A stretch of 64,000 bases of DNA from positions 3,737,888 through 3,801,887 of the forward strand of contig NC_021017.1 in assembly GCF_000210075.1 (NCBI RefSeq), read 5' to 3'. The notes below the pieces were generated by a model that had not been told where the DNA came from, ran no database searches, and was given only the letters and a program-made list of their open reading frames with translations. The stretch is from Bacteroides xylanisolvens XB1A (lineage in GTDB: Bacteria > Bacteroidota > Bacteroidia > Bacteroidales > Bacteroidaceae). This document shows positions 19,133-28,793 of the stretch, piece by piece. Both the position numbers and the translations under genes were made by a program. Position 1 is the stretch's first letter. Each line of letters opens with the position of its first letter.

Positions 19133-19549
19133 ATGGGATTAAAAAGAAGAAATAGAGTATCGCCCAATTTCAGCATGGCTTCCATGACGGACGTCATCTT
19201 CCTGTTGCTGATATTCTTTATGATAACCTCTACGGTGGTGTCGCCCAATGCTATCAAAGTCCTGTTGCCGCAAGGCAAGCAGCAGACTTCGGCCAAACCG
19301 CTGACAAGAGTGGTTATCGATAAAGACTTGAATTTCTATGCCGCTTTCGGCAATGAAAAAGAGCAGCCGGTGGCGCTGAACGATCTGACTTCATTCTTGC
19401 AGAGTTGCGCAGAGAAGGAGCCGGAAATGTACGTGGCATTGTATGCAGATGAATCGGTACCTTACCGTGAGATCGTAAGGGTATTGAACATTGCAAACGA
19501 GAATCATTTTAAGATGGTGTTGGCTACACGCCCGCCTGAAAATAAATAA
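19133..19549 (+). CDS. exbD: ExbD/TolR family biopolymer transport protein
   Basis: 138 aa; a short cytoplasmic N-terminus, one membrane helix at residues ~15-38 (MTDVIFLLLIFFMITSTVV, holding the proton-path Asp) and a periplasmic domain ending ENHFKMVLATRPP. Partner of the ExbB protein encoded 7 bp upstream. Start ATG follows the previous stop closely. Length and layout are normal for ExbD. Confidence 0.93.
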   Translation: MGLKRRNRVSPNFSMASMTDVIFLLLIFFMITSTVVSPNAIKVLLPQGKQQTSAKPLTRVVIDKDLNFYAAFGNEKEQPVALNDLTSFLQSCAEKEPEMYVALYADESVPYREIVRVLNIANENHFKMVLATRPPENK

Positions 19550-19555
19550 GAAACA

Positions 19556-20428
19556 ATGGACAGAAGAAAAAAGGGTGAATACATAGGAGCGCTGGGTGCA
19601 CTGTTGGTGCATGTGGCAGTGATTGCTCTTTTGATTCTGGTGAGCTTTACTGTCCCTCAACCGGATGAAGATGCAGGCGGAGTGCCTGTAATGATGGGAA
19701 ATGTAGACGCAGCGAGTGGCTTCGATGATCCCTCTCTGGTAGACGTGGATATCATGGATGAAGATGCGGCAGCACCCGCGGAAACAGCACCGGAACTTCC
19801 TTCGGAACAGGATTTATTGACGCAGACTGAAGAGGAAACAGTAACCCTGAAACCTAAGACGGAAGAACCGAAAAAAGAAACGGTGAAACCTAAAGAGGTG
19901 GTCAAGCCGAAAGAACCGGTGAAGAAGCCCGAAAAAACGGAAGCCGAAAAAGCTGCGGAAGCGAAACGGCTGGCAGAAGAAAAAGCGGAACGTGAACGTA
20001 AGGCTGCCGAAGAAGCTGCCAGAAAGAGGGTGTCCGGTGCGTTTGGAAAGGGAGCGCAAATGACAGGAAATAAAGGAACAGCGGCTAGTGGCACGGGAAC
20101 CGAAGGTAGCAAGGAGGGAAATTCTTCTACCGGAGCGAAGACCGGAACCGGAGGTTATGGAACATTTGACCTTGGCGGACGTTCTTTAGGTACGGGCAGT
20201 TTGCCGAAGCCTGTATATAATGTGCAGGAAGAAGGACGTGTAGTGGTGAATATCACCGTGAATCCTGCAGGGCAAGTGATATCGACCAGTATTAGCCCTC
20301 AAACGAATACGGTAAATTCCGCTTTGCGTAAGGCGGCGGAGGATGCAGCGAAGAAAGCCCGTTTTAATACGATAGATGGGGTGAATAACCAGACAGGGAC
20401 AATCACCTATTATTTTAACTTGAGATAG
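19556..20428 (+). CDS. TonB-family energy transducer
   Basis: 290 aa. One N-terminal membrane helix (about residues 10-33, ALGALLVHVAVIALLILVSF), then a long acidic and Pro/Lys/Glu-rich linker with KPKEVVKPKEPVKKPEKTE that would span the periplasm, a Gly/Ser/Thr-rich stretch, and a C-terminal TonB-like domain (~205-290, GRVVVNITVNPAGQV, ending TITYYFNLR). With ExbB/ExbD it should drive TonB-dependent importers such as the two SusC proteins here; Bacteroides genomes carry several such cassettes, so exclusive pairing is not implied. The Ala/Glu/Lys run near residues 120-165 resembles TolA, which is the alternative name. Confidence 0.88.
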   Translation: MDRRKKGEYIGALGALLVHVAVIALLILVSFTVPQPDEDAGGVPVMMGNVDAASGFDDPSLVDVDIMDEDAAAPAETAPELPSEQDLLTQTEEETVTLKPKTEEPKKETVKPKEVVKPKEPVKKPEKTEAEKAAEAKRLAEEKAERERKAAEEAARKRVSGAFGKGAQMTGNKGTAASGTGTEGSKEGNSSTGAKTGTGGYGTFDLGGRSLGTGSLPKPVYNVQEEGRVVVNITVNPAGQVISTSISPQTNTVNSALRKAAEDAAKKARFNTIDGVNNQTGTITYYFNLR

Positions 20429-20455
20429 TATCATTAACCAAATATATAAAGGATT

Positions 20456-21007
20456 ATGGGAACTGTATACGCTTTTTTTGCAGATGGTTTTGAAGAAATT
20501 GAAGCCTTTACTGCTATTGACACGTTGAGACGTGCCGGACTTAATGTAGAAATCGTATCCGTTACGCCGGATGAAATTGTAGTGGGAGCACATGACGTAT
20601 CCGTCCTTTGCGATATCAACTTCGAGAATTGCGATTTCTTCGATGCTGAACTGCTGCTGTTGCCGGGAGGAATGCCGGGAGCTGCCACACTTGACAAGCA
20701 CGAAGGGTTGCGTAAATTGATTCTTGATTTTGCCGCAAAAGGTAAACCTATTGCGGCCATTTGTGCTGCTCCGATGGTATTGGGTAAACTGGGACTGCTG
20801 AAAGGAAAGAAGGCTACCTGTTATCCGAGTTTTGAACAATATCTGGATGGTGCAGAATGTGTAAATGAACCTGTCGTACGTGATGGAAACATCATTACCG
20901 GTATGGGACCGGGTGCTGCCATGGAATTTGCTTTGACAATCGTTGACCTGTTGGTAGGTAAAGAAAAAGTAGACGAACTGGTAGAAGCGATGTGTGTTAA
21001 ACGCTAA
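20456..21007 (+). CDS. DJ-1/PfpI family protein
   Basis: 183 aa single-domain protein of the DJ-1/ThiJ/YajL group. The catalytic-type Glu is in [10 protein letters not shown] near residue 15 and the nucleophilic Cys in [10 protein letters not shown] near residue 103, with LLPGGMPGA between. Family members include glyoxalase/deglycase-like and chaperone activities; which applies here cannot be read. It lies 27 bp after the TonB gene and only 7 bp before ispD's ATG. Confidence 0.9.
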   Translation: MGTVYAFFADGFEEIEAFTAIDTLRRAGLNVEIVSVTPDEIVVGAHDVSVLCDINFENCDFFDAELLLLPGGMPGAATLDKHEGLRKLILDFAAKGKPIAAICAAPMVLGKLGLLKGKKATCYPSFEQYLDGAECVNEPVVRDGNIITGMGPGAAMEFALTIVDLLVGKEKVDELVEAMCVKR

Positions 21008-21014
21008 ACCGTCC

Positions 21015-21674
21015 ATGAAGAAATATGTAATCATTGTCGCCGGTGGAAAGGGCTTGCGAATGGGAAGTGACCTCCCGAAACAATTCCTTCCCATGGGTGA
21101 TAAACCTGTGTTGATGCATACCCTGGAAGTATTTAGGAGATATGACGAAACACTTCAAATCATAGTAGTGCTTCCACGGGAACAACAGGACTTTTGGAAG
21201 CAACTTTGCCAAAAACACAGCTTTGCGGTGGAACATACCCTTGCCGATGGAGGCGAAACGCGTTTTCACTCTGTAAAGAACGGTCTGGCACTGGTGCAAG
21301 GGCCGGGACTGGTAGGGGTGCATGATGGAGTACGTCCGTTTGTGTCGGTAGAGGTGATTCGCCGTTGTTATGACTTGGCAAAAGTGCAGAAAGCAGTGAT
21401 TCCTGTGGTGGATGTGGTAGAGACACTTCGCCATCTGACAGATACCGGAAGTGAAACGGTCAGCCGGAATGATTACAAGCTGGTTCAAACACCGCAGGTG
21501 TTCGATGTAGAGTTGTTGAAACAAGCCTATGCACAAGAATTTACTCCCTTCTTTACAGATGACGCTTCCGTTGTCGAAGCAATGGGAATGCCTGTGTATC
21601 TGGCGGAAGGTAACCGTGAAAATATAAAAATAACGACTCCTTTCGATTTAAAAGTGGGGAGTGCTCTTTTATAA
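21015..21674 (+). CDS. ispD: 2-C-methyl-D-erythritol 4-phosphate cytidylyltransferase
   Basis: Transfers CMP to methylerythritol phosphate in the non-mevalonate isoprenoid pathway. 219 aa from ATG 21015; a GTG at 20994 overlapping the previous gene would add seven unconserved residues. The nucleotide-binding start [20 protein letters not shown] is intact, with later [13 protein letters not shown] and the C-terminal [14 protein letters not shown]. Stop codon directly abuts the recG ATG. Confidence 0.95.
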   Translation: MKKYVIIVAGGKGLRMGSDLPKQFLPMGDKPVLMHTLEVFRRYDETLQIIVVLPREQQDFWKQLCQKHSFAVEHTLADGGETRFHSVKNGLALVQGPGLVGVHDGVRPFVSVEVIRRCYDLAKVQKAVIPVVDVVETLRHLTDTGSETVSRNDYKLVQTPQVFDVELLKQAYAQEFTPFFTDDASVVEAMGMPVYLAEGNRENIKITTPFDLKVGSALL

Positions 21675-23771
21675 ATGTTCGATTTAGCCACACGCGACAT
21701 AAAATTTATCTCCGGTGTAGGCCCTCAAAAAGCCGCTGTATTAAATAAGGAGTTGGAAATCTACTCCTTGCACGATTTAATTTATTATTTCCCTTATAAA
21801 TATATTGACCGGAGCCGCATCTATTACATTCACGAAATAGATGGCAATATGCCGTATATCCAGTTGAAAGGAGAAATTCTCGGTTTCGAAACCATTGGCG
21901 AAGGACGTCAACGTCGTTTGACGGCGCACTTTTCGGATGGTACGGGAGTCGTGGATTTGGTGTGGTTTCAAGGCATTAAGTATATCTTAGGTAAGTATAA
22001 ACTGCACGAGGAATATATCATCTTCGGCAAACCGACTGTTTTCAACGGACGTATCAATGTGGCGCATCCCGATGTAGACAAGCCGGAAGATTTGAAACTT
22101 TCTTCGGTGGGATTGCAACCTTATTATAATACGACGGAGAAGATGAAGCGCAGTTTCCTCAACTCTCACGCGATTGAGAAGATGATGGCAACGGTGATTC
22201 AGCAAATACAGGAGCCTCTGCCTGAAACACTTTCTTCCAAATTGCTGGCGGAATATCATCTGATGCCTTTGACGGAAGCTCTCCGGAATATCCACTTTCC
22301 GACCAATCCCGATGTGCTTCGCAGGGCGCAATATCGCCTTAAGTTCGAAGAGCTGTTTTATGTTCAACTGAATATCCTCCGCTATGCCAAAGACAGACAA
22401 AAAAGATATCGTGGATATATCTTTGAGAAAGTGGGAGATGTGTTCAATACATTTTATACAAAGAATCTTCCTTTTCAACTGACAGGTGCACAGAAGCGGG
22501 TATTGAAGGAAATACGGAACGATGTCGGCAGTGGCAGGCAGATGAATCGCCTCTTGCAGGGAGATGTAGGAAGCGGGAAAACACTGGTTGCCTTGATGAG
22601 TATGTTGTTGGCGTTGGATAACGGTTATCAGGCTTGCATGATGGCGCCCACCGAAATCTTGGCGAACCAGCATTATGAAACGATCAAAGAACTGCTCTTT
22701 GGCATGGATATCCGTGTCGAACTGCTGACAGGCTCTATTAAAGGCAAAAGGCGGGAAGCGATTCTGACCGGATTGCTGACCGGAGATGTGAAGATATTAA
22801 TAGGAACGCATGCCGTTATTGAAGATACTGTCAATTTCTCTTCTTTAGGCTTCGTTGTTATCGACGAACAGCATCGCTTTGGCGTGGCACAACGCGCCCG
22901 CCTTTGGAGTAAGAATGTTCAACCTCCGCATGTGCTCGTGATGACTGCTACCCCGATCCCACGCACTTTGGCAATGACATTGTATGGTGATTTGGACGTG
23001 TCTGTTATCGACGAGCTTCCACCCGGAAGAAAACCGATTACTACCATCCACCAATTTGATAACCGCCGGGAAAGTATGTACCGTTCGGTGCACAAACAAA
23101 TTGAAGAAGGACGTCAGGTCTACATTGTCTATCCGCTGATTAAAGAAAGCGAAAAGATTGATTTGAAGAACCTTGAAGAAGGATATCAACATGTTCTGGA
23201 AGAGTTTCCGAAATGTACGGTTTGTAAAGTGCATGGCAAAATGAAACCAGCCGAGAAGGATGAGCAAATGCAGCTTTTTGTTTCGGGCAAAGCGCAGATC
23301 ATGGTGGCTACTACCGTCATTGAAGTCGGAGTGAACGTCCCGAATGCTTCGGTGATGATTATTGAAAATGCAGAACGTTTCGGGCTTTCGCAGTTGCATC
23401 AGTTGCGTGGCCGGGTAGGACGTGGAGCGGAACAGTCTTATTGTATTCTGGTGACGAATTATAAGTTGACGGAGGACACCCGGAAACGATTGGAAATCAT
23501 GGTACGCACTAATGATGGTTTCGAAATAGCCGAGGCCGATTTGAAATTGCGTGGCCCCGGTGATCTTGAAGGTACGCAGCAAAGCGGCATCGCTTTCGAT
23601 TTGAAGATTGCGGATATTGTACGCGACGGGCAACTGTTGCAATACGTTCGTGCCATAGCTGAAAGTATTGTGGAACAAGACCCTGCGGCACAGAATCCCG
23701 AGAATGAAATCTTGTGGCGGCAACTTAAAGCCTTGCGGAAAACGAATGTTAACTGGGCTGCCATAAGTTGA
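21675..23771 (+). CDS. recG: ATP-dependent DNA helicase RecG
   Basis: Remodels stalled replication forks and Holliday junctions. 698 aa. The N-terminal wedge/OB domain covers ~1-200 (LTAHFSDGTGVVDLVWFQG). The helicase core follows, with Walker A GDVGSGKT near residue 298, motif II VVIDEQHRFGVAQRA (DEQH box), motif III MTATPIPRTLAMT, and motif VI QLRGRVGRG; the RecG tail GPGDLEGTQQSG is present. Complete. It starts on the base after the ispD stop. Confidence 0.97.
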   Translation: MFDLATRDIKFISGVGPQKAAVLNKELEIYSLHDLIYYFPYKYIDRSRIYYIHEIDGNMPYIQLKGEILGFETIGEGRQRRLTAHFSDGTGVVDLVWFQGIKYILGKYKLHEEYIIFGKPTVFNGRINVAHPDVDKPEDLKLSSVGLQPYYNTTEKMKRSFLNSHAIEKMMATVIQQIQEPLPETLSSKLLAEYHLMPLTEALRNIHFPTNPDVLRRAQYRLKFEELFYVQLNILRYAKDRQKRYRGYIFEKVGDVFNTFYTKNLPFQLTGAQKRVLKEIRNDVGSGRQMNRLLQGDVGSGKTLVALMSMLLALDNGYQACMMAPTEILANQHYETIKELLFGMDIRVELLTGSIKGKRREAILTGLLTGDVKILIGTHAVIEDTVNFSSLGFVVIDEQHRFGVAQRARLWSKNVQPPHVLVMTATPIPRTLAMTLYGDLDVSVIDELPPGRKPITTIHQFDNRRESMYRSVHKQIEEGRQVYIVYPLIKESEKIDLKNLEEGYQHVLEEFPKCTVCKVHGKMKPAEKDEQMQLFVSGKAQIMVATTVIEVGVNVPNASVMIIENAERFGLSQLHQLRGRVGRGAEQSYCILVTNYKLTEDTRKRLEIMVRTNDGFEIAEADLKLRGPGDLEGTQQSGIAFDLKIADIVRDGQLLQYVRAIAESIVEQDPAAQNPENEILWRQLKALRKTNVNWAAIS

Positions 23772-23912
23772 AAAACGGTTAAACATGCAGTTTATTTGCG
23801 TAAATGTGTTGCAAAACATATTTTGTCCCTATTCTCCCTATTTATAGGAGTTTAACGGCTCAATTGTTCCCTCTTTTTGTACTAAGCATCTGAAAAATAG
23901 TTAATAACTCTC

Positions 23913-23942
23913 TTGCCTTTTCATAGGAAAATACTACCTTTG
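23913..23942 (+). promoter_or_regulatory. Promoter for ndk
   Basis: TTG at 23913-23915, 19 bp spacer, TACCTTTG at 23935-23942; one of the best consensus matches in the window. It gives a leader of about 45 nt before ndk. Confidence 0.8.
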
Positions 23943-23994
23943 GGGGAATTTTTTTAGTAAATGTATTGTTTAACCATTTGCAAAGTCGAGTATT

Positions 23995-24459
23995 ATGCTT
24001 GAAAAAACGCTGGTCATTTTAAAACCATGTACCCTTCAACGGGGATTGGTTGGTGAGATTACTCATCTCTTTGAACGTAAAGGATTACGGTTGGCCGGCA
24101 TGAAGATGATGCAACTGACTGATGAATTGTTAAGCGAACATTATGCCCACCTTAGCGGCAAACCTTTCTTTCAGCGTGTGAAAGATTCGATGATGGCAAC
24201 TCCTGTCATTGTTTGTTGTTTCGAAGGTGTGGATGCTATTCAAACAGTCCGTACGTTGGCGGGACCGACTAATGGACGTTTAGCTGCTCCAGGCACCATT
24301 CGCGGGGATTACAGTATGAGCTTTCAAGAGAATATCGTTCATACATCCGATTCTCCGGAGACTGCAGCTATTGAATTAACGAGATTTTTTAAACCGGAAG
24401 AAATATTCGATTACAAGCAGGCTACATTTGATTACCTGTATGCAAACGACGAATATTAA
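23995..24459 (+). CDS. ndk: Nucleoside diphosphate kinase
   Basis: Transfers the gamma phosphate between nucleoside triphosphates and diphosphates. 154 aa with the early EKTLVILKP strand, GRLAAPGTIRGDY and the active-site histidine at H116 in NIVHTSDS. Normal size for the Bacteroidota form, slightly longer than the 143-aa enterobacterial enzyme. It has its own promoter and is followed 19 bp later by the M23 peptidase gene. Confidence 0.96.
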   Translation: MLEKTLVILKPCTLQRGLVGEITHLFERKGLRLAGMKMMQLTDELLSEHYAHLSGKPFFQRVKDSMMATPVIVCCFEGVDAIQTVRTLAGPTNGRLAAPGTIRGDYSMSFQENIVHTSDSPETAAIELTRFFKPEEIFDYKQATFDYLYANDEY

Positions 24460-24478
24460 TTGAATTGACAAAGAAGGA

Positions 24479-25348
24479 ATGAATTTTAGCATTATTAAAA
24501 CAGGATTGGTCGCTGTTGCGGCTATGGTCAGTCTGAGCTCTTTCTCGCAAGACTTGATTGCCCGCCAAGCACCGATAGACAAGAAATTAAAATCAGTAGA
24601 CTCTTTGGCCTTGCAGAAGCAAATCCGTGCCGAACAGTCCGAATATCCCGCCCTAAGTCTTTATCCAAACTGGAACAACCAGTATGTGCATGCTTACGGA
24701 AATGCTATTATCCCTGATACGTATACAATCGACCTGACAGGTTTCCACATGCCAACTCCAAGTACAAAAATTACTTCGCCTTTCGGTCCTCGTTGGAGAA
24801 GAATGCATAATGGGTTGGACTTGAAAGTGAACATAGGTGATACTATCGTAGCTGCTTTTGACGGTAAAGTACGTATCGTAAAATATGAGCGTAGAGGATA
24901 TGGAAAATATGTTGTTATCCGTCATGATAATGGATTGGAAACTGTGTATGGCCATTTATCAAAACAATTGGTTGAAGAAAACCAATTAGTGAAAGCCGGA
25001 GAAGTAATCGGTTTGGGTGGTAACACCGGACGTTCTACTGGTTCGCATCTTCATTTCGAAACCCGCTTCCTGGGGATTGCAATTAATCCGATTTATATGT
25101 TCGACTTCCCGAAACAAGATATCGTTGCCGATACTTATACGTTCCGCAAAGCAAAAGGCGTGAAGCGTGCTGGTTCTCATGATACTCAAGTGGCTGACGG
25201 TACCATCCGTTATCACAAGGTGAAGAGTGGCGATACATTGTCCCGCATTGCTAAATTGCGTGGCGTATCAGTCAGTACACTTTGCAAACTGAACCGTATC
25301 AAACCGACTACTACTTTGCGTATCGGACAGGTTTTGCGTTGTTCATAA
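24479..25348 (+). CDS. M23 family metallopeptidase with LysM domain
   Basis: Predicted periplasmic peptidoglycan endopeptidase or regulator of cell-wall hydrolysis, 289 aa. Signal peptide to about residue 24. The M23 domain has zinc ligands H110 and D114 (HNGLDLKV), and the GSHLHFE motif with H190/H192. One LysM peptidoglycan-binding domain lies at the C-terminus (~243-288, YHKVKSGDTLSRIAKL). All catalytic residues are present, so activity is expected. A good terminator follows. Confidence 0.93.
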   Translation: MNFSIIKTGLVAVAAMVSLSSFSQDLIARQAPIDKKLKSVDSLALQKQIRAEQSEYPALSLYPNWNNQYVHAYGNAIIPDTYTIDLTGFHMPTPSTKITSPFGPRWRRMHNGLDLKVNIGDTIVAAFDGKVRIVKYERRGYGKYVVIRHDNGLETVYGHLSKQLVEENQLVKAGEVIGLGGNTGRSTGSHLHFETRFLGIAINPIYMFDFPKQDIVADTYTFRKAKGVKRAGSHDTQVADGTIRYHKVKSGDTLSRIAKLRGVSVSTLCKLNRIKPTTTLRIGQVLRCS

Positions 25349-25386
25349 AAAATATAGCTTATAAAACAGTAATACAATATCTTTAG

Positions 25387-25425
25387 AAGAGGGCACTTTA
25401 ATATAATTTAGAGTGCCCTCTTTCT
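25387..25425 (+). terminator. Terminator after the M23 peptidase gene
   Basis: AAGAGGGCACT (25387-25397) and AGTGCCCTCTT (25412-25422) form a perfect 11-bp stem with a 14-nt loop, followed by T-rich sequence. Confidence 0.85.
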
Positions 25426-25444
25426 GTTTTTACTTAATTATTGT

Positions 25445-25452
25445 TACCTTTG
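25445..25452 (+). promoter_or_regulatory. -7 box for the DUF1599 gene
   Basis: TACCTTTG lies 18 bp before ATG 25471, inside the TTG-initiated upstream extension of the ORF. It thereby supports the later start. Confidence 0.65.
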
Positions 25453-25470
25453 CGCACTATTTGGAAGAAG

Positions 25471-26013
25471 ATGAAAGATACCAAGCAACAATTTGAACAT
25501 GTCATCGCTTTGTGCCGTGACTTATTTTCCAAGAAGCTGCACGATTACGGACCTGCATGGCGTATCCTGCGTCCGGCTTCGGTGACTGACCAGATTTTTA
25601 TTAAAGCCAATCGGATTCGTAGTATTGAAACCAAAGGAGTAACCCTGATTGACGAGGGAATCCGTGCCGAGTTTATTGCGATTGTCAATTATGGCATTGT
25701 CGGACTTATCCAGTTGGAACTGGGGTATGCCGAGTCTGCCGACATCAGCAATGAAGAAGCGATGGCTTTGTACGATAAGTATGCAAAAGAGGCATTAGAA
25801 CTGATGCTTGCCAAGAATCATGATTATGATGAAGCCTGGCGGAGCATGCGTGTCAGCTCTTACACAGACTTGATTCTGATGAAAATCTACCGTACCAAGC
25901 AGATTGAGAGCTTGGCCGGCAATACATTGGTGTCAGAAGGTATTGATGCCAATTATATGGATATGATTAATTACTCTGTTTTCGGACTGATTAAGATAGA
26001 ATTTGAAGGATAA
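25471..26013 (+). CDS. DUF1599 domain protein
   Basis: 180 aa from ATG 25471. The protein is an internal duplication: FSKKLHDYGPAWRILRPASVTDQI in the first half matches LAKNHDYDEAWRSMRVSSYTDLI in the second, each followed by a K-x-x-R-I/T-x-x-IE segment. This is the pattern of DUF1599, a helical family of unknown function. Soluble, no signal peptide. The stop overlaps a possible TTG start of the next gene, so the two are probably translated together. Confidence 0.88.
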   Translation: MKDTKQQFEHVIALCRDLFSKKLHDYGPAWRILRPASVTDQIFIKANRIRSIETKGVTLIDEGIRAEFIAIVNYGIVGLIQLELGYAESADISNEEAMALYDKYAKEALELMLAKNHDYDEAWRSMRVSSYTDLILMKIYRTKQIESLAGNTLVSEGIDANYMDMINYSVFGLIKIEFEG

Positions 26014-27361
26014 GAACTTACATATCATTCAGGAGGTAGTGGCGAATATGTGTCGCTTTGTTTTGGCGGCATCGTTCATCTTTTCCGGATTTGTAAAGGC
26101 AGTTGATCCGCTGGGTTTCCAGTATAAGATACAGGATTATCTGACTGCATTCGGAATGGCTTCCTGGTTCCCTTCATTCTTCCCTTTATTGGGAGGTATC
26201 GTTTTATCTGCCGTTGAGTTTTTTATAGGTATCTCTTTGTTCTTTGCAACAAGAAGAACATTGGCTACCTCATTGGCTTTGATGCTGATGATTTTCATGA
26301 CGCCACTGACCTTGTATCTTGCCATCTTTGATCCGGTTTCGGACTGCGGTTGTTTTGGTGATGCCTGGGTGTTGACAAATTGGGAAACATTTGGAAAGAA
26401 TATCATTCTGCTATTTGCGGCAATAATGGCTTTCCGTCACAGGAGGATGCTGATTCGTTTTATCAGTGTGAAGATGGAATGGCTGGTTTCTCTTTATACA
26501 CTGTTTTTTGTGTTTACTTTATCGTTCTATTGCTTGGACCGTTTGCCTGTTTTAGACTTTCGTCCTTACAAGATCGGAAAGAATATCCTGGAAGGAATGA
26601 CAATGCCCGAAGGAGCCAAACCAAGCGTATATGAAAGCATTTTTATCCTGGAGAAGAACGGAGAGCAGAAAGAATTTACGTTGGATAACTATCCGGATAG
26701 TACCTGGACATTTGTCGATACGCGTACTATCCTTAAGGAAAAAGGATATGAACCGGCTATTCACGATTTCTCTATGATAGATCTGAATACGGGGGAAGAT
26801 ATAACAAACGATGTATTGACAGATATAGGATATACTTTCCTGTTGGTTGCCCATCGCATTGAAGAGGCGGATGATAGTAACATTGATTTGATTAATGAGA
26901 TATATGACTATTCGGTGGAGCATGGCTACAAATTCTATTGCCTCACTTCTTCACCGGAGGAACAGATAGAATTGTGGAAGGACAAGACAGGAGCCGAATA
27001 TCCTTTCTGCCAAATGGATGATATTACTTTGAAGACGATGGTTCGTTCCAACCCGGGGTTGATGTTGATTAAGAACGGAACCATTCTGAATAAATGGAGC
27101 GATGAGGATATACCGGATGAATACGTACTGACGGACAAGCTGGAGAATCTGCCGCTAGGAAAGCAGAAAGTGAGCAGTGACGCTCATACGGTAGGATATG
27201 TTTTTCTGTGGTTTGTTATTCCGTTGTTGTTAGTGCTTGGGGTGGATGTGTTGGTCGTTCGCCGCCGGGAACGGAAAACCGCGAAGCGGAAGCAACAAGA
27301 AGAAGAGATAAAAAGCAAAGAACCGGAAACAAAGAATCAAGGAATAGAAGAACAAGAATAA
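26003..27361 (+). CDS. DoxX/MauE-like membrane protein with periplasmic thioredoxin-like region
   Basis: Up to 452 aa. Four N-terminal membrane segments (~15-155) carry the DoxX-type FSGFVKAVDPLG and a DCGCFGD cysteine motif, as in MauE-like redox membrane proteins. A fifth segment lies near 160-178. A periplasmic domain (~200-395) has thioredoxin-fold spacing but no CxxC, and a last membrane helix near 398-415 ends in a highly charged Lys/Glu tail. Start choice: TTG 26003 overlaps the previous gene by 11 bp and gives 15 extra residues resembling homologue N-termini; ATG 26048 is preceded by AGGAGG at 26031-26036, an unusually good ribosome site for this phylum. Role in disulfide or quinone chemistry is inferred. 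Confidence 0.82.
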   Translation: MKDKNLHIIQEVVANMCRFVLAASFIFSGFVKAVDPLGFQYKIQDYLTAFGMASWFPSFFPLLGGIVLSAVEFFIGISLFFATRRTLATSLALMLMIFMTPLTLYLAIFDPVSDCGCFGDAWVLTNWETFGKNIILLFAAIMAFRHRRMLIRFISVKMEWLVSLYTLFFVFTLSFYCLDRLPVLDFRPYKIGKNILEGMTMPEGAKPSVYESIFILEKNGEQKEFTLDNYPDSTWTFVDTRTILKEKGYEPAIHDFSMIDLNTGEDITNDVLTDIGYTFLLVAHRIEEADDSNIDLINEIYDYSVEHGYKFYCLTSSPEEQIELWKDKTGAEYPFCQMDDITLKTMVRSNPGLMLIKNGTILNKWSDEDIPDEYVLTDKLENLPLGKQKVSSDAHTVGYVFLWFVIPLLLVLGVDVLVVRRRERKTAKRKQQEEEIKSKEPETKNQGIEEQE

Positions 27362-27467
27362 GAAAAAATGATAACGAGCGACCCTCTGTAACGAACACTA
27401 ACCTGAATCGTTCAATCGTCAATCGTCCGATCGTAAATTTATTAACCCTTTAAAATAAAAAAACAAA

Positions 27468-28226
27468 ATGAGAAAGAACATTGTTGCAGGAAACTGGAAA
27501 ATGAACAAAACCCTTCAAGAGGGTATCGCTTTGGCTAAAGAACTGAACGAAGCATTGGCTAACGAAAAGCCTAACTGTGATGTAATCATCTGTACTCCGT
27601 TCATCCACCTGGCTTCTGTTACTCCGTTGGTAGACGCTGCTAAGATTGGTGTAGGTGCTGAAAACTGTGCAGACAAAGCATCAGGTGCTTATACAGGTGA
27701 AGTTTCTGCTGAAATGGTTGCTTCTACTGGTGCAAAATATGTAATTCTGGGACACTCTGAACGTCGTGCATACTACGGTGAAACAGTTGCTATCCTTGAA
27801 GAAAAAGTAAAATTGGCTTTGGCTAACGGTCTGACTCCGATTTTCTGTATCGGTGAAGTGTTGGAAGAACGCGAAGCTAACAAGCAAAACGAAGTAGTAG
27901 CTGCACAAATGGAATCTGTATTCTCTCTGTCGGCTGAAGACTTCTCTAAGATTGTATTGGCTTACGAACCGGTTTGGGCTATTGGTACAGGTAAAACTGC
28001 TTCTCCTGAACAAGCACAGGAAATCCATGCCTTCATTCGTTCTATCGTAGCTGACAAGTATGGCAAAGAAATCGCAGACAATACTTCTATCCTTTACGGT
28101 GGTAGCTGCAAACCTTCTAACGCTAAAGAACTGTTCGCTAACCCGGACGTTGATGGTGGTTTGATTGGTGGTGCTGCTCTGAAAGTATCTGATTTCAAAG
28201 GTATCATTGATGCTTTTAACGCATAA
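27468..28226 (+). CDS. tpiA: Triosephosphate isomerase
   Basis: Interconverts dihydroxyacetone phosphate and glyceraldehyde 3-phosphate in glycolysis. 252 aa TIM barrel with AGNWKMN (active-site Lys), ILGHSERR (His), [13 protein letters not shown] (catalytic Glu) and [10 protein letters not shown] phosphate loop, all intact. Codon use is visibly more biased than its neighbours (uniform GCT, GAA, AAA), as expected for a highly expressed gene. The imperfect inverted repeat at 28241-28320 follows. Confidence 0.98.
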   Translation: MRKNIVAGNWKMNKTLQEGIALAKELNEALANEKPNCDVIICTPFIHLASVTPLVDAAKIGVGAENCADKASGAYTGEVSAEMVASTGAKYVILGHSERRAYYGETVAILEEKVKLALANGLTPIFCIGEVLEEREANKQNEVVAAQMESVFSLSAEDFSKIVLAYEPVWAIGTGKTASPEQAQEIHAFIRSIVADKYGKEIADNTSILYGGSCKPSNAKELFANPDVDGGLIGGAALKVSDFKGIIDAFNA

Positions 28227-28240
28227 TTAAAACTTCTTTC

Positions 28241-28320
28241 AGGCACGGATTTCACGGATTACACGGTATAGTTTAGTCCAAGAGATTTCGAAAACTGTGT
28301 AACCCGCGTAATCCGTGCCT
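28241..28320. repeat. 24-bp imperfect inverted repeat (GGCACGGATT type)
   Basis: 28241-28264 and 28297-28320 are reverse complements with three mismatches. Inside the left arm CACGGATT occurs twice. The right end TAATCCGTGCCTAA (28309-28322) recurs exactly at 57194-57207 over the chloride-channel stop codon, so this is a dispersed intergenic repeat. It could also act as the tpiA 3' hairpin. Confidence 0.7.
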
Positions 28321-28336
28321 AAATATTATTTATAGA

Positions 28337-28786
28337 ATGAGAAAACTAGCTTTACTTACTTTGTTGTTGGTATTGGCAGTTGTCGGTGTACAGGCACAGG
28401 GCATTGTCAAAAGTCTGGAACGTAACGTTCCGGGACAAGGAAAGGTGACTATTCATCAAGATCCCCGTATTGAGGCTCTGATAGGGATGGAACGTCCTGC
28501 AACAGGTGAACAGAAAGTAATAAAGACTTCCGGGTTCAGAATACAGGCGTATGCCGGTAACAATACTCGTCAGGCTAAGAATGATGCTTATCATGTAGCA
28601 TCACGCGTTAAAGAGTATTTCCCTGAATTGACAGTATATACTTCGTTCAATCCACCTCGTTGGCTTTGTCGTGTAGGTGATTTCCGGAGCATTGAAGAGG
28701 CGGACGCAATGATGCGTCGGTTGAAGGCTACCGGTGTGTTCAAAGAGGTTTCTATTGTAAGAGACCAGATCAATATTCCTTTATAA
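28337..28786 (+). CDS. SPOR domain protein
   Basis: 149 aa with a signal peptide (to about residue 21, GVQAQ) and a C-terminal SPOR domain (~residues 58-145: [19 protein letters not shown], then [20 protein letters not shown]). SPOR domains bind septal, denuded peptidoglycan, so a periplasmic role at the division site is likely. It lies 7 bp before folE and is probably co-transcribed with it. Confidence 0.9.
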   Translation: MRKLALLTLLLVLAVVGVQAQGIVKSLERNVPGQGKVTIHQDPRIEALIGMERPATGEQKVIKTSGFRIQAYAGNNTRQAKNDAYHVASRVKEYFPELTVYTSFNPPRWLCRVGDFRSIEEADAMMRRLKATGVFKEVSIVRDQINIPL

Positions 28787-28793
28787 TTATATC

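Noticed and set aside
20186..21094. 302-aa minus-strand frame over tonB, DJ-1 and ispD
   Set aside because: Antisense shadow spanning three confident genes.
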